Notes: generated by a model not told the origin, from the letters alone. 64,000 nucleotides of DNA from Arthrobacter stackebrandtii (GCF_017876675.1 NZ_JAGIOI010000001.1:2108001-2172000), one strand, 5' to 3'. Counted from the first letter of the stretch, positions 1 through 9,454 are shown. Program-made: numbers and translations.

Positions 1-1
1 G

Positions 2-571
2 ACAGCCGGCGGCGCGTCTGTGGGATCCGGCATCGGCCCCACCCGCATCACCCGCTCCGTGGGCATCATCAAGGCGTACACCACGCGTGTCGGCGCCGGC
101 CCGTTCCCCACGGAACTGTTCGACGAGATGGGCATCTACCTGCAGAAGACCGGCGGCGAATTCGGTGTCAACACCGGCCGCCCGCGCCGCTGCGGCTGGT
201 ACGACGCCCTCCTGGCCCGCCACGCCTCCCGCGTGAACGGCTTCACGGACTACTTCGTCACGAAGCTGGACGTGCTCACGGGCATCGAGTCCATCCCGGT
301 CTGCGTCGCCTACGACGTTGACGGCGTGCGCCATGACGAAATGCCCATGACGCAGACCGAATTCCACCACGCCAAGCCCATTTTCGAGTACTTCCCGGGC
401 TGGACCGAGGACATCACCACGGCCCGCACCATGGAGGACCTGCCCGAGAACGCGCGCAACTACATCCTTGCGCTCGAGGCCATGTCAGGCACCCGGATCT
501 CCGCCATCGGCGTTGGCCCGGACCGCGACCAGACGATCGTGCGCCACGATTTGATCAGCGACACGAAGTAG
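2..571 (+). CDS. purA: Adenylosuccinate synthetase, C-terminal part (5' end outside window)
   Basis: PurA makes adenylosuccinate from IMP, aspartate and GTP, the first committed step to AMP. The visible 189 codons read in from the left edge without a start. They contain the PurA signature [16 protein letters not shown] at the very beginning, and the conserved region with [18 protein letters not shown] follows. The typical C-terminal end [10 protein letters not shown] is present before the stop. The full enzyme is usually about 430 residues, so roughly the first 240 are missing. A strong terminator follows 19 bases after the stop codon, so this is the end of a transcript. Identification is secure; only the truncation by the window limits it. 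Confidence 0.96.
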   Translation, partial: TAGGASVGSGIGPTRITRSVGIIKAYTTRVGAGPFPTELFDEMGIYLQKTGGEFGVNTGRPRRCGWYDALLARHASRVNGFTDYFVTKLDVLTGIESIPVCVAYDVDGVRHDEMPMTQTEFHHAKPIFEYFPGWTEDITTARTMEDLPENARNYILALEAMSGTRISAIGVGPDRDQTIVRHDLISDTK

Positions 572-589
572 CCAACCCGGCCACAGATC

Positions 590-641
590 AAGGGAAGGAC
601 GACGGCGGAACGCAAGTTCCGCCGTCGTCCTTCCCTTTTTT
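590..641 (+). terminator. Rho-independent terminator after purA
   Basis: A perfect 22-bp stem (590-611 with 616-637) closes on a GCAA tetraloop and runs into a six-T tract. It lies directly downstream of the purA stop codon. Confidence 0.95.
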
Positions 642-678
642 GCGCTGCTTGGGTGATTCCCGCGGCGGCGGGACGGGC

Positions 679-684
679 TAGGCT
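679..684 (+). promoter_or_regulatory. Probable -10 box (TAGGCT) for the nitrilase-family gene
   Basis: TAGGCT sits 36 bases before the chosen ATG. The same hexamer recurs just ahead of several other genes in this window. No convincing -35 box is visible, as is common for actinobacterial promoters. Confidence 0.45.
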
Positions 685-720
685 GGTTTGTACTGGAACC
701 GAGCGGAAGGACCCACAGCC

Positions 721-1527
721 ATGAAGGTCAGTGTTGGACAATTCAACCCAGGTGCGGATGTCGTGGAGAACCTGGCCACGATGCGCAGGCTGGCCGTGGC
801 CGCGGCACAGGACGGCGGGAAGCTGGTCCTGTTCCCGGAGGAGGCCATGTTCTCAGTGGGCCGGGTCAAGGGCAGTTTCGCCGCCGCCGTGGATGCGCAC
901 TGGACCACCTTTGTGCAGGGGCTGTCCATGATCGCCTCCGACGTGGGCATCGCCGTGATTGCCGGCGGCTACGAGTCCAGCGGCGAGGAACGCCCGTACA
1001 ACACGGTGGTGGCCGTGGATGAAGGCGGTGCCATCCTGGGCACCTACCGCAAGCTGCACCTCTACGACGCCTTCTCCTACCAGGAGTCCACCCGCATCAA
1101 GCCCGGCGACCGCGGCATCACGCTCGTGGAGGTTGGCGGCTTCAAGGTGGGCATCATGACCTGCTACGACATCCGCTTCCCCGAGCTGGCCCGTGCACTG
1201 GCCGTCTCCGGTGCGGACCTGATCTGTGTCTCCGCCGCCTGGTTTAAGGGCGAGCACAAGGTTGAGCACTGGGAGACGCTGCTGAAGGCACGCGCCATTG
1301 AAAACACCTGCTGGGTGGCAGCTGCCGGCACCTCCAGCGACCATTGCATCGGCCACTCTGCCATCCTGGACCCCATGGGCATCGCCATCGACTTCCTCAA
1401 CGACGACGCCGAGGGCGTTGCCACGGCCGACGTCACCCACCGGCGCATCGAGGAGGTGCGCGAGTTCCTCCCGGTGCTGCGCAACCGCCGCTTCGAGGGC
1501 AGCACCGAGGTGGTCCCGGCGGGCTGA
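721..1527 (+). CDS. Carbon-nitrogen hydrolase (nitrilase/omega-amidase family)
   Basis: This 268-residue cytoplasmic enzyme belongs to the nitrilase superfamily, which hydrolyses amides or nitriles through a Glu-Lys-Cys triad. All three are visible: Glu40 in LFPEEA, Lys111 in TYRKLHLYD and Cys148 in MTCYDIRFPE. The DIRFPE context is typical of the amidohydrolase branch (omega-amidase, deaminated-glutathione amidase) rather than true nitrilases. The ATG at 721 is chosen because AAGGA lies 10 bases upstream. An in-frame start at 688 has no ribosome site. The substrate cannot be told from sequence; a metabolite-repair role is plausible. The gene stands alone between the purA terminator and the next gene. 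Confidence 0.88.
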   Translation: MKVSVGQFNPGADVVENLATMRRLAVAAAQDGGKLVLFPEEAMFSVGRVKGSFAAAVDAHWTTFVQGLSMIASDVGIAVIAGGYESSGEERPYNTVVAVDEGGAILGTYRKLHLYDAFSYQESTRIKPGDRGITLVEVGGFKVGIMTCYDIRFPELARALAVSGADLICVSAAWFKGEHKVEHWETLLKARAIENTCWVAAAGTSSDHCIGHSAILDPMGIAIDFLNDDAEGVATADVTHRRIEEVREFLPVLRNRRFEGSTEVVPAG

Positions 1528-1590
1528 GTTGTGGCCGTTGACGCGGCCACCGCCGGTGGTTAGGGTCAAGGTTAAGGGCAGGAGGAAACC

Positions 1591-2103
1591 ATGAACGACT
1601 CCCAGATCTGGGCGGTGCTGGAACCGATGTTTCCGGTCGCGCTGGATGATGTGCCGCTGGACGGGCAATGGCTCAAGCCGCCGTTTGCCGATGACGAGCG
1701 CGGGCGGGCCATCGTGTGCAACGACGGTGATTTCCAGTTTGTGGTGGTGGACCGGAACAGCGGAGCCGTGTTGTACGTCTGCGAAGACGACGAGTCCCTG
1801 ATCGCCTCCACGCTTGAAACGCTGGCGCCCATTGTTGCCGCATGGGGGTCCATTGACAGGGACACGGCCGGCCCCGAGGACGACGAGGACTTCTCCGCGG
1901 TGAAGAAGTCCTTCCAGGAACAGCTGCAGGCGCTGGACCCGGCCGCGGCCGCCGTCAACGAATTCTGGTCCCTGTACACGGACGAGCTCACCAATGAGGA
2001 CTACGTGGACTTTGACGAGGTGCCGGAGGAAGAAGAGGAACCGGAGATGGACTCGGGGGACAACGACCGGCCCAGCGCCGACGAATCCTACGTGGTCGCC
2101 TGA
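1591..2103 (+). CDS. Conserved acidic protein of unknown function
   Basis: I do not recognise this 170-residue protein. It is strongly acidic, especially after residue 140, where EEEEE and several Asp residues form a disordered tail. The N-terminal half has alternating hydrophobic strands (FQFVVVDRNSGAVLYVC). There is no signal peptide or membrane segment. The start is well supported: GGAGG lies 6 bases ahead of the ATG. A remote similarity to SUKH/SMI1-like folds is possible but I cannot support it. Codon use and position look native. Confidence 0.75.
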   Translation: MNDSQIWAVLEPMFPVALDDVPLDGQWLKPPFADDERGRAIVCNDGDFQFVVVDRNSGAVLYVCEDDESLIASTLETLAPIVAAWGSIDRDTAGPEDDEDFSAVKKSFQEQLQALDPAAAAVNEFWSLYTDELTNEDYVDFDEVPEEEEEPEMDSGDNDRPSADESYVVA

Positions 2104-2169
2104 GCCGGAGGTCCGCTGAACAAACCGGCTGCCGCGGCGCGGGAATCCGGCAATGGCGGCCCGCAGGGC

Positions 2170-2175
2170 TAGGCT
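2170..2175 (+). promoter_or_regulatory. -10 box TAGGCT for a probable leaderless transcript
   Basis: TAGGCT ends only 6 bases before the ATG at 2182, so the transcript would begin at or next to the start codon. The same spacing recurs elsewhere in the window. Confidence 0.55.
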
Positions 2176-2181
2176 CGAGGC

Positions 2182-2598
2182 ATGGCCCACATCAATGACC
2201 CGCAGCTCATCCGCCGGCTACTCACCACGCCCGGCCGCTGGGCTGTTGTGGGGCTGTCCAACAACCCGCTGCGGCCCGCCGTCGGGGTTGCCCTCTTCCT
2301 CCAGCAGCACCTCGGCCACGAAATCATTCCCGTCAGCCTGAAGGGCGACGACGTCCACGGCGCCAAGGGCTACAAAACGCTGGCGGAGGTGCCCGGGCCC
2401 ATCGACGTGGTGGACTGCTTCGTGAACTCCACCAAGGTCGGGGCCGTGGTTGACCAGGCCATCGCCGTGGGTGCCAAGGCCGTCTGGCTGCAGCTGGGCG
2501 TGATCGACGAGGCCGCCGCACAGCGCGCCGCCAACGCCGGCCTGGACGTCGTCATGGACACCTGCCCCAAGATCGAAGCCGCCAGGCTGGGGCTCTAG
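2182..2598 (+). CDS. CoA-binding domain protein (YccU-like)
   Basis: This is a 138-residue Rossmann-type CoA-binding protein of the family that includes E. coli YccU. The first strand and turn WAVVGLSNNPLRPA match the family nucleotide-binding loop, followed by the central GYKTLAEVPGPIDVVDCF and the KAVWLQLG segment. The C-terminal VMDTCPKIE is characteristic. The protein is a single cytoplasmic domain of normal length. The biological role is unknown for the family. The start codon sits 6 bases after a TAGGCT box, consistent with leaderless translation. Confidence 0.88.
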   Translation: MAHINDPQLIRRLLTTPGRWAVVGLSNNPLRPAVGVALFLQQHLGHEIIPVSLKGDDVHGAKGYKTLAEVPGPIDVVDCFVNSTKVGAVVDQAIAVGAKAVWLQLGVIDEAAAQRAANAGLDVVMDTCPKIEAARLGL

Positions 2599-2619
2599 GC
2601 CCCACAACCGGAGGGACAC

Positions 2620-3609
2620 ATGCCACGCCATCTCAACCGCCACCGCCGAACCGCCCGAGTGGCCGGGCCCGTGCTGGCCGTTGCCGGAGTGCTGGCCATT
2701 TCGGCCTGGCTTGTCCCGGCATCCGCCCCGAATGTTCCTTCCGCAGTCTCCCCGCGCACGACGGCGCAGCCCGCCACTGCGCAGGCCGGCACCACCGCGG
2801 CGCCCACCACCGGGACGCGGCCCAGCCAGGGAAGCCCCGCGGCAGGAGCGCCGACAGCGGAAACTCGGGTGCCGCCGTCGTCCATGCCGCCGACCACCGC
2901 CCCGCCCCCAGCCAGCGAAGCCTCGACAACCGCCCCGCCCCCGCCGAGCGAGGCACAGGGCAGCCCGGCCGCGGCGGACAGCCTGGGCGGGCTGGTGCCG
3001 GACTATGTGCTTCCGCCCATTGTGGACGGACTGGCCCCGGTGCTGACCAAGGTGCCCACGGAGCAGAAGGTGGTGTTCGTTTCAATCGACGACGGCGCCG
3101 TGAAACGGGACTCCGACCTGGCCCTCCTGGAGGAGAACGGGATCAAGGCGTCGCTGTTCCTGGCACACGCCTTTATTGCCGGTGAGCCCCAGTTCTATGC
3201 GAAGTACACGTCGGCGGGGCACCTCATCGAGAACCACACCATGACCCACAACCTGGCCTTCATCCACCTCAGCTATGAGGAGCAGAAGGCGGAGATCTGC
3301 GGCATGGCCGACTTTGAGGAGCAGCAGTACGGGCGCCGGCCGGTGTTCTTCCGGCCGCCGGGCGGGCCGTACACGCAGGACACGCGGGCGGCGGTGGCGG
3401 CGTGCGGGCTGAAGGCCATTGTGGACTGGGAGGCGAAGGCCAACGCCGGCCGCATGGACTACCAGGTGGGGTCGGGGCTGCGGCCGGGCGACATCGTGCT
3501 GATGCACTTCCGCCCCGAATTCCCAGCCGACCTGGCCGCGTTCGTGGCCGCGCAAAAGGCCGCCGGGCTGAAAGTGGTGCTGCTTGAGGACTACCTCGCC
3601 ACCGGGTAG
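2620..3609 (+). CDS. Secreted polysaccharide deacetylase (NodB-type)
   Basis: The 329-residue protein starts with a basic stretch and a hydrophobic segment (about 13-35), a signal peptide or anchor. A Pro/Thr/Ala-rich linker spans about 40-125, followed by a NodB domain from about 148. The catalytic motifs are visible: SIDDG with Asp157-Asp158, NHTMTHN with His206 and His210 as metal ligands, FRPPGG around Arg245, and IVLMHF near the C-terminus. Family members remove N- or O-acetyl groups from cell-wall or environmental glycans. The first motif has Ile where TFDDG is usual, a mild variation. The linker suggests that the domain reaches through or away from the wall. Confidence 0.88.
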   Translation: MPRHLNRHRRTARVAGPVLAVAGVLAISAWLVPASAPNVPSAVSPRTTAQPATAQAGTTAAPTTGTRPSQGSPAAGAPTAETRVPPSSMPPTTAPPPASEASTTAPPPPSEAQGSPAAADSLGGLVPDYVLPPIVDGLAPVLTKVPTEQKVVFVSIDDGAVKRDSDLALLEENGIKASLFLAHAFIAGEPQFYAKYTSAGHLIENHTMTHNLAFIHLSYEEQKAEICGMADFEEQQYGRRPVFFRPPGGPYTQDTRAAVAACGLKAIVDWEAKANAGRMDYQVGSGLRPGDIVLMHFRPEFPADLAAFVAAQKAAGLKVVLLEDYLATG

Positions 3610-3630
3610 CCCCCTGCGCCGGGATACCGG

Positions 3631-3636
3631 TAGCGT
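3631..3636 (+). promoter_or_regulatory. -10-like box TAGCGT, 7 bases before an ATG
   Basis: TAGCGT ends 7 bases before the ATG at 3644, and no Shine-Dalgarno sequence fits in the gap. The arrangement suggests a leaderless message. Confidence 0.45.
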
Positions 3637-3643
3637 TGGTGCC

Positions 3644-4255
3644 ATGACGCGCACAGTTTTCTACACGGCCTCCACGCTCAACGGCTACCTCGCGGATGAG
3701 GGCCACTCGCTCGACTGGCTGTTTGCGGTCCCGGGCGCCGAGGGCCCTGACATCGCCGCGTTCATGGACACCATGGGCGTCTTTGTGGAGGGTTCCTCCA
3801 CCTATGAATGGGTGCTCCGGCACGAGAACCTCCTCGCAGAGCCGGCCAAGTGGCAGCAGTTCTACGGCAACAAGCCCACCTACGTCTTCACCTCGCGCAC
3901 CCTCCCCGTGCCGGAGGGCGCCGACGTCCGGTTCGTCAACGGGCCCGTGGCGGATGTGCTGGCCGAGATCCGGGCGGCCGCGGGGGAACTGGACGTGTGG
4001 GTCGTGGGCGGCGGCGAGCTCGCCGGACAGTTCCTGGACCTGGGCGCCCTCGACGAGCTGGTTGTCACCTTCGCGCCCGCCACAGTGGCCGGCGGGGCGC
4101 CGCTGCTGCCGCGCACCGTGGGCGCGGACCGGCTCACCCTGCGCAGCGCCGAGCAGCACGGCCAATTCGCCATGCTGACGTACGACGTCGGCCCGGTTGC
4201 CGGGGCTGCCGGCGCAGACTCTGCCGGTGCCCGCCTGGGCAACGCCGGCCAGTGA
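3644..4255 (+). CDS. Dihydrofolate reductase family protein (RibD C-terminal-like)
   Basis: This 203-residue protein has the DHFR/RibD-C reductase fold. The start FYTASTLNGYLAD is the family strand and loop; YVFTSRTLPVP and DVWVVGGGELAGQFLDLGALDEL carry the NADPH-binding glycines. It is not a classical FolA, and the substrate of this subfamily is mostly unknown. The start at 3644 is chosen over an in-frame ATG at 3584 because the upstream part overlaps the deacetylase and a -10-like box lies between. The last 20 residues are Ala/Gly rich. Its stop overlaps the GTG start of the next gene. Confidence 0.82.
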   Translation: MTRTVFYTASTLNGYLADEGHSLDWLFAVPGAEGPDIAAFMDTMGVFVEGSSTYEWVLRHENLLAEPAKWQQFYGNKPTYVFTSRTLPVPEGADVRFVNGPVADVLAEIRAAAGELDVWVVGGGELAGQFLDLGALDELVVTFAPATVAGGAPLLPRTVGADRLTLRSAEQHGQFAMLTYDVGPVAGAAGADSAGARLGNAGQ

Positions 4256-4659
4256 GCATCACGGTGGCGGTGCTGCGGGCCGCGGCACTGGCCATGCCCG
4301 GGGCCTACGAGGACTACCCCTTTGGCCCCGAAACCAGTGTCTTCAAGGTCAAGGCGCCCGCCAGCGGCGGCTCCGAACGGCCCGGCAAGGTCTTCGCGCT
4401 GGGCAACCTCGAAATCCTACCGCTGGGCATCAGCCTCAAGTGCGACCCCGAACTGGCCCCGGCCCTGCGGGCGGCCAACCCCGGCATCACGCCGGGCTAC
4501 CACCTGAACAAGCGGCACTGGAACACCGTGGACACCTCCGCAGTGGAGGAGGAGATGGTGCTGGAAATGCTGGAAGATTCGTACGACCTCGTGGTGGCCG
4601 GGCTGCCCAGGAAACAACAGGAAGCATTGGAGTGGAGCGCACATGTTGCCAAAGGCTAG
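4252..4659 (+). CDS. MmcQ/YjbR family DNA-binding-like protein
   Basis: The 135-residue product matches the MmcQ/YjbR fold, a small alpha/beta protein with a CyaY-like DNA-binding shape. The conserved parts are MPGAYEDYPFGPETSVFKV near the start, ISLKCDPELAPALR in the middle and GYHLNKRHWNTVD with the family His/Trp residues. The GTG start overlaps the preceding stop (4252-4255), and the end overlaps the next gene by 17 bases, so the three genes are likely translated together. Function in the cell is not established for this family. Confidence 0.83.
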   Translation: MSITVAVLRAAALAMPGAYEDYPFGPETSVFKVKAPASGGSERPGKVFALGNLEILPLGISLKCDPELAPALRAANPGITPGYHLNKRHWNTVDTSAVEEEMVLEMLEDSYDLVVAGLPRKQQEALEWSAHVAKG

Positions 4660-5218
4660 CCGCGGCAGGCTGGATTACCCGTCCCTGGGCCTGACGGAGC
4701 TGGCCGCCGCCCGGGAACCCGGGGCCACCACTTGGCCCGCCGGGTTCGCCCACCTGGACAGGGACATCACGGTGGGCAGCGGCCGCGCCGCATTCGACGC
4801 CCTGGCCGAGGGCATCATGGGCTGGCAGGTGCAGCGCCTGGCGGGGCTGAGCGTCAAGGCCCCGCCCCGCGCCGTCGTCGGGGCGCGCGTGGTGAGCGGC
4901 TTCGGCGTCGGAAGCCTCCGGCTCCCCGTGCCGTGCGAGGTGGTGTGGGCCATGGAACCGGCCGCCGTGGAGGGGCCAGGCGGCGAGACCATCCGTGCCG
5001 GCTTTGGCTACGGCACCCTGCCCGGGCACCCCGCGCTGGGCGAGGAGGCATTTGTTGCGGAGCTGGCCCCCGGCGGGGCCGTCCACTTCCGCCTGCTTGC
5101 CTTCAGCCGCCCCGCCGGGCTCATCTACACCTTGGGCGCACCGGTGACGCGGCTGGCCCAGTCGGGCGTGACGCGCTCGTACCAGCAGGCCGCGCGGCAG
5201 CTGGCCGGCGGCTTTTAG
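4643..5218 (+). CDS. DUF1990 family protein
   Basis: The protein has 191 residues. DUF1990 proteins are widespread in actinobacteria and of unknown role. The pattern of the family is visible: DYPSLGLTEL at the start, a central WQVQRLAGL, and the paired GFGYGTLPGHP and GEEAFVAEL motifs, ending in QSGVTRSYQQAARQ. There is no signal peptide. The gene overlaps the MmcQ-like gene upstream, and its stop codon overlaps the GTG of the membrane protein downstream, so it sits in the middle of a tight four-gene operon. Confidence 0.8.
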   Translation: MLPKASRGRLDYPSLGLTELAAAREPGATTWPAGFAHLDRDITVGSGRAAFDALAEGIMGWQVQRLAGLSVKAPPRAVVGARVVSGFGVGSLRLPVPCEVVWAMEPAAVEGPGGETIRAGFGYGTLPGHPALGEEAFVAELAPGGAVHFRLLAFSRPAGLIYTLGAPVTRLAQSGVTRSYQQAARQLAGGF

Positions 5219-5715
5219 TGGCGCGTGGCCGGCGTGCGGTGCAATGGCTGCTGGTCGTGATGACCGCAATTCCCCTGGCAGTGGGCAGCTATGAGGTTTT
5301 CGTCGTCACCGCGCAATACACGGGCCTCGGGTTCGTGGAGTCCTACCGGGCGTTTCAGGGCGGATCGCATCTTGGCAACGTCATTTCAGCCGTCACCTGG
5401 TACGGCGCCGGCGTCCTGACATGCCTTTGGCTGTTGCGGGGGACGGCCAGGTCCGGGACCCTGAGCTGGTGGAGGGTCGCCGGCATGCTGTTGCTCGCCT
5501 ATGGAATTCCGTCATTGCTGGTGATCTACCCGGATGCCACCATGGGCTTTGCCGTGTCCCATGTCAGGGCCTTTGCCGCTGATGCCGCACCGCATTCACA
5601 GGTCCTCACGGCCCTGGCCGGCAGCGGACTGCTGGCCACGGCCGCATCCCTGCCCCTGTTTGCGGTGGACCGTCTTGTGGCACAACTGCGGTCCAAGGAG
5701 CATGTGCAGGCCTGA
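5218..5715 (+). CDS. Small membrane protein, four predicted TM segments
   Basis: I do not recognise this 165-residue protein. Four hydrophobic segments are evident at about residues 8-28, 58-78, 86-106 and 132-155. A short basic N-terminus (ARGRR) and a basic end (RLVAQLRSKEH) suggest that both termini are cytoplasmic. The GTG start overlaps the stop of the DUF1990 gene by one base, so translation is probably coupled. A terminator follows immediately. Confidence 0.72.
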   Translation: MARGRRAVQWLLVVMTAIPLAVGSYEVFVVTAQYTGLGFVESYRAFQGGSHLGNVISAVTWYGAGVLTCLWLLRGTARSGTLSWWRVAGMLLLAYGIPSLLVIYPDATMGFAVSHVRAFAADAAPHSQVLTALAGSGLLATAASLPLFAVDRLVAQLRSKEHVQA

Positions 5716-5721
5716 GAACGA

Positions 5722-5763
5722 AAAAGCCCCGGCCAACTCCGTGAAGAGTTGGCCGGGGCTTTT
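5722..5763. terminator. Bidirectional terminator between the membrane-protein operon and purL
   Basis: An 18-bp perfect stem (5722-5739 with 5746-5763) has A-rich and T-rich ends, so it can end transcription in both directions. It sits between two converging genes. Confidence 0.95.
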
Positions 5764-5777
5764 GCGTTGGCGGGCTG

Positions 5778-8096
5778 TTAGCCGAAGTACTTCGGCAGGG
5801 TTCCCTCGTGTGCAACGCGCAGCTCGTCCAGCTCTGCGGTGAACAGGCCCTGGATGTCCAGGGCGCCGCCTGCTGCGTCCACAACGCCGATGCGCGAGAC
5901 CGGGAAGTTCCGGGCGGTGCACATGTCGTTGAAGCGGACTTCCTCGCTGCGCGGGACGGAGACAATGGCGCGTCCCTGCGTCTCGGAGAACAGGGCGGTG
6001 AAGGTGTCCACGCCGTCGCGGGCGGCAACTTCGTCCAGTGCCACGCGGGCGCCGGTGTTGAAGCGCAGCGCCGACTCAACAAGTGCTGCCGCGAGGCCGC
6101 CTTCGGAGAGGTCGTGGGCGGAGTCGATCATGCCGTCGCGTGAGGCGTTGATCAGGATTTCGCCCAATTCACGCTCGCGCTCCAGGTTCACTGCGGGCGG
6201 CAGGCCGCCCAGGTGGCCGCGCAGGTTGGCCCACTCGGAACCGTCCAGGTCGTCCGCCGTGGTGCCCAGGAGGTAGATGGCCTGGCCGTCCTCGGCCCAG
6301 CCCGACGGCGTGCGGCGCGCAACGTCGTCGAACTTGCCCAAAACAGCCACCACGGGGGTGGGGTGAATGGGGGTGGTACCCGTCTGGTTGTACAGCGAGA
6401 CGTTGCCGCCGGTGACCGGGATACCCAAAACCATACAGGCGTCGGAGAGGCCACGGATGGCTTCGGCGAGCTGCCACATGACATCCGGGTCCTCGGGGGA
6501 GCCGAAGTTCAGGCAGTCGGAGACGGCCATCGGGATGGCGCCGGAGGTGGCGACGTTGCGGTAGGCCTCGGCCAGTGCCAGCTGGGCGCCGTGGTACGGG
6601 TCCAGGAAGGTGTAGCGGCCGTTGGCGTCGGTGGCCACGGCGAAGCCCAGGCCGGTTTCCTCGTCAACGCGGATCACGCCGGCGTCGTCGGGGAAGGCCT
6701 GTGCGGTGTTGCCGCCAACGTAGCGGTCGTACTGGTTGGTGATCCAGTCCTTCGAGCACATGTTGGGGGAGGCGACGAGTTCCAGCACGGCGGCCTTGAG
6801 CTCCTCCGGGGTGGAGGGGCGGCCAGCGTCGGCGGCGGAACCGGTGAACTTGTCGGCCTGCAGGGCATCCTGCCACTCCGGGCGGGCGTACGGGCGGTCG
6901 TAGACCGGGCCGTCGTGCGCAACGGTGCGGGGATCGACGTCGACAATTACTTCGCCGTCCCACTTGATGACCAGGCGGCCGGTGTCGGTGACCTCGCCGA
7001 GCCAGGAGTACTCCACGGCCCACTTGTCCATGGTCGCCTCAAACGCGGCAACGTTGTCGGGGGAGACAACTGCCATCATGCGTTCCTGGGACTCGGACAT
7101 GAGGATTTCGCCCGGGGTCAGGGTGGGGTCGCGCAGCAGGACGGAGGTCAGTTCAACTTCCATGCCGCCGTCGCCGTTGGAGGCCAGCTCCGAGGTGGCG
7201 CAGGAGATGCCTGCGGCGCCCAGGTCCTGGATGCCCTCAACCAAGGAACCCTTGAAGAGCTCGAGGCAGCACTCGATGAGCACCTTTTCGGCGAAGGGGT
7301 CGCCCACCTGCACCGCTGGGCGCTTGGACGGCTTGGAGTCGTCGAAGGATTCCGAGGAGAGGATGGACGCGCCGCCGATGCCGTCGCCGCCGGTGCGGGC
7401 GCCGAACAAGACAACCTTGTTGCCCTTGCCGGAGGCGTTGGCCAGGCGGATGTCCTCGTGGCGCATGACGCCAACAGCGAGGGCGTTGACCAGCGGGTTG
7501 CCCTGGTACACCGAATCGAAGACCATTTCGCCGCCGATGTTCGGCAGGCCCAGCGAGTTGCCGTAGCCGCCAATGCCGGCAACCGCGCCGTGCATGATGC
7601 GGGCGGTGTCGGGGTGGTCGATGGCGCCGAAGCGCAGCGGATCCATCACGGCAACCGGGCGTGCGCCCATGGAGATGATGTCGCGGACAATGCCGCCGAT
7701 GCCGGTTGCGGCACCCTGGTACGGCTCCACCATGGTGGGGGAGTTGTGGGACTCGATCTTGAACGTCACGGCCCAGCCGTCGCCCAGGTTGGTCACGCCG
7801 GCGTTCTCGCCGATGCCCACCAGCATGTCCTTCTTCATCTCATCCGTGACCTTGTCGCCAAACTGGCGCAGGTGGTTCTTGGAGGACTTGTAGGAGCAGT
7901 GCTCGCTCCACATGACGGAGTACATGGCGAGCTCAGCGGCAGTGGGGCGGCGCCCCAAAACCTTCACGACGTCGTCGAACTCGTTCTGCTTCAGGCCCAG
8001 CTCGGCCCACGGCAGCTCAACTTCGGGGGTTGCGGCGGCGTTCGCGACGGTGTCGATGTTGAACTTCTTCGCGGACTCTGTTGAAATCTCGCTCAT
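5778..8096 (-). CDS. purL: Phosphoribosylformylglycinamidine synthase, subunit PurL
   Basis: PurL (772 residues) is the ATP-dependent synthetase of the fourth step of purine synthesis. It uses ammonia from PurQ to convert FGAR to FGAM. It is the small-type PurL that works with PurS and PurQ. The catalytic segment [12 protein letters not shown] holds His66, and [21 protein letters not shown] carries ATP/Mg ligands. The second ATP-like half begins around residue 470. The start codon overlaps the purQ stop by one base, so the order purS-purQ-purL is translationally coupled. Confidence 0.97.
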   Translation of the reverse strand: MSEISTESAKKFNIDTVANAAATPEVELPWAELGLKQNEFDDVVKVLGRRPTAAELAMYSVMWSEHCSYKSSKNHLRQFGDKVTDEMKKDMLVGIGENAGVTNLGDGWAVTFKIESHNSPTMVEPYQGAATGIGGIVRDIISMGARPVAVMDPLRFGAIDHPDTARIMHGAVAGIGGYGNSLGLPNIGGEMVFDSVYQGNPLVNALAVGVMRHEDIRLANASGKGNKVVLFGARTGGDGIGGASILSSESFDDSKPSKRPAVQVGDPFAEKVLIECCLELFKGSLVEGIQDLGAAGISCATSELASNGDGGMEVELTSVLLRDPTLTPGEILMSESQERMMAVVSPDNVAAFEATMDKWAVEYSWLGEVTDTGRLVIKWDGEVIVDVDPRTVAHDGPVYDRPYARPEWQDALQADKFTGSAADAGRPSTPEELKAAVLELVASPNMCSKDWITNQYDRYVGGNTAQAFPDDAGVIRVDEETGLGFAVATDANGRYTFLDPYHGAQLALAEAYRNVATSGAIPMAVSDCLNFGSPEDPDVMWQLAEAIRGLSDACMVLGIPVTGGNVSLYNQTGTTPIHPTPVVAVLGKFDDVARRTPSGWAEDGQAIYLLGTTADDLDGSEWANLRGHLGGLPPAVNLERERELGEILINASRDGMIDSAHDLSEGGLAAALVESALRFNTGARVALDEVAARDGVDTFTALFSETQGRAIVSVPRSEEVRFNDMCTARNFPVSRIGVVDAAGGALDIQGLFTAELDELRVAHEGTLPKYFG

Positions 8097-8848
8097 TATT
8101 TGTCTCCCAGAAGTGTGTTCAAGACTGAGGTGAAGAATCCCAGGCCGTCGATGCCGGTGTGGCCCGGGCCGTAGCCGTGCTCAACCGCGTGCTCGGGGTG
8201 CGGCATGAGGCCCACCACGTTGCCGGCAGCGTTGGAGATGCCGGCGATGTCGCGGCGCGAGCCGTTCGGGTTGCCGCCCATGTAGCGGAACACCACGCGG
8301 CCCTCTGCCTCAAGGGCGTCAAGGGTCTTCTCGTCCGCGATGTACTGGCCATCTTGGTTCTTCAGGGGCACGGTGATGTCCTGGCCCTGCGTGTACGCGT
8401 TGGTCCAGGCGGTGCTGTTGTTCTCAACGCGCAGCACGGTGTCGCGGCACAGGAACTTCAGGTGGTCGTTCTTGATCATGGAACCGGGCAGCAGGTGCGA
8501 CTCGGTCAGGATCTGGAAGCCGTTGCAAATGCCCAGGACGGGCAGCTTGGCATCGGAGTTCGCGGCGTCGATGATCTGTGACATCAGGGGCGCGAAGCGT
8601 GAAATGGCACCGGCGCGCAGGTAATCGCCGTAGGAGAACCCGCCGGGGATGATGACGGCGTCAACATCGGCCAGGACGGTGTCCGCATGCCAAAGGTCGA
8701 CGGCGGTCGCGCCGGAGAGGCGGACGGCGCGGCTTGCGTCGCGGTCATCCAGGGTGCCGGGGAACGTCACCACGCCGATGCGGGCGCCAGCCAGCCGGGA
8801 ATCAACGGGAGCCGGGGCGGCTCCGCCAATCAGGGGAGTTTCGCTCAT
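8096..8848 (-). CDS. purQ: Phosphoribosylformylglycinamidine synthase, glutaminase subunit PurQ
   Basis: PurQ (250 residues) is a class I glutamine amidotransferase that releases ammonia for PurL. The nucleophile Cys108 lies in VLGICNGFQ, and the His217-Glu219 pair lies in MPHPEHA. The sequence [17 protein letters not shown] is the typical PurQ start. An extra 20 residues precede it, rich in Ala and Pro. The gene is 2 bases downstream of purS and overlaps purL. Confidence 0.97.
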   Translation of the reverse strand: MSETPLIGGAAPAPVDSRLAGARIGVVTFPGTLDDRDASRAVRLSGATAVDLWHADTVLADVDAVIIPGGFSYGDYLRAGAISRFAPLMSQIIDAANSDAKLPVLGICNGFQILTESHLLPGSMIKNDHLKFLCRDTVLRVENNSTAWTNAYTQGQDITVPLKNQDGQYIADEKTLDALEAEGRVVFRYMGGNPNGSRRDIAGISNAAGNVVGLMPHPEHAVEHGYGPGHTGIDGLGFFTSVLNTLLGDK

Positions 8849-8850
8849 GA

Positions 8851-9102
8851 CTAGTCCGCCACTACTTCAACGTTGACAACGTCTTCGATGACCGGGTTGG
8901 AGAGCATGGTTTCCGCCGCTTCACGGGCCTGGGCCAGGATCTCCTCGGTCACCTCGCCGTCCACGGTCAGTTCAAAGCGCTTGCCCTGGCGGACAGCGGA
9001 GAATGCGGTGAATCCCAGACGGGGGAGTGCGCCAACAATGGCCTTCCCCTGCGGGTCCAGAATTTCGGGCTTGAGCATGACGTCGACAACGATCCGAGGC
9101 AT
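8851..9102 (-). CDS. purS: Phosphoribosylformylglycinamidine synthase, subunit PurS
   Basis: PurS (83 residues) is the small structural subunit that bridges PurL and PurQ. The sequence begins [21 protein letters not shown], contains [14 protein letters not shown] and ends ENPVIEDV-like as [12 protein letters not shown], all hallmark. The ATG at 9102 has AGGAG 8 bases upstream; in-frame codons further upstream lack one. It is the first gene of the purSQL operon. Confidence 0.96.
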   Translation of the reverse strand: MPRIVVDVMLKPEILDPQGKAIVGALPRLGFTAFSAVRQGKRFELTVDGEVTEEILAQAREAAETMLSNPVIEDVVNVEVVAD

Positions 9103-9454
9103 CGAAGGAACTCCTGGTGTTAAGAAGGGGTGCCGCGGAGGTGCCGTCTTACGCCAACTTATGGGGCCGCACAGTGGTGGCCTGAAATGTAATAAGGAAA
9201 GCGCTCCGCGAGCTTGCCATCCCATTCTACGCAAGTGTTTGCAAACTCAGGAATTCCAGTGGCGCACATCGCATGCGGGGCCAGGGCAATGTTCGATCCT
9301 AGCGGCGCGCCGGAATCCGTGCAAAGTCGTTTTGTGACCGGGCGCACGCTAATGTTGTGGGACGTTCCATGTCCTGTAAGTCACACGGGGGCATGGAACT
9401 CTTGTGAATTGGGGACAGCCACGCGGCCAATGACGGCCGCTTCGAAAGGACCAC
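9103..9454. other. Divergent intergenic region, purS (-) / sialidase 1 (+)
   Basis: These 352 bases hold promoters in both directions. A TAGAAT hexamer on the minus strand (9224-9229) is a candidate -10 for purSQL, leaving a leader of about 115 bases. A perfect 10-bp palindrome GTTTGCAAAC (9237-9246) lies next to it. The right third matches the region upstream of sialidase 2. No gene or known riboswitch was seen. Confidence 0.5.
9332..9366 (+). promoter_or_regulatory. Duplicated promoter/operator block of sialidase 1
   Basis: The block TTGTGA-N12-TAATGT followed by TGTGGG is shared with the region at 12586-12617 in front of sialidase 2, with the same 12-base spacing and almost the same distance (about 105 bases) to the start codon. 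TAATGT is the likely -10 box. TTGTGA is too close to be a normal -35 and may be a regulator site. Confidence 0.55.

Noticed and set aside
6213-8084. 623-codon plus-strand frame opposite purL
   Set aside because: It has no domain or ribosome site; purL on the other strand is certain.
9103-9217. Riboswitch in the purSQL leader
   Set aside because: The leader is long enough, but no conserved purine or glycine riboswitch core was recognised.
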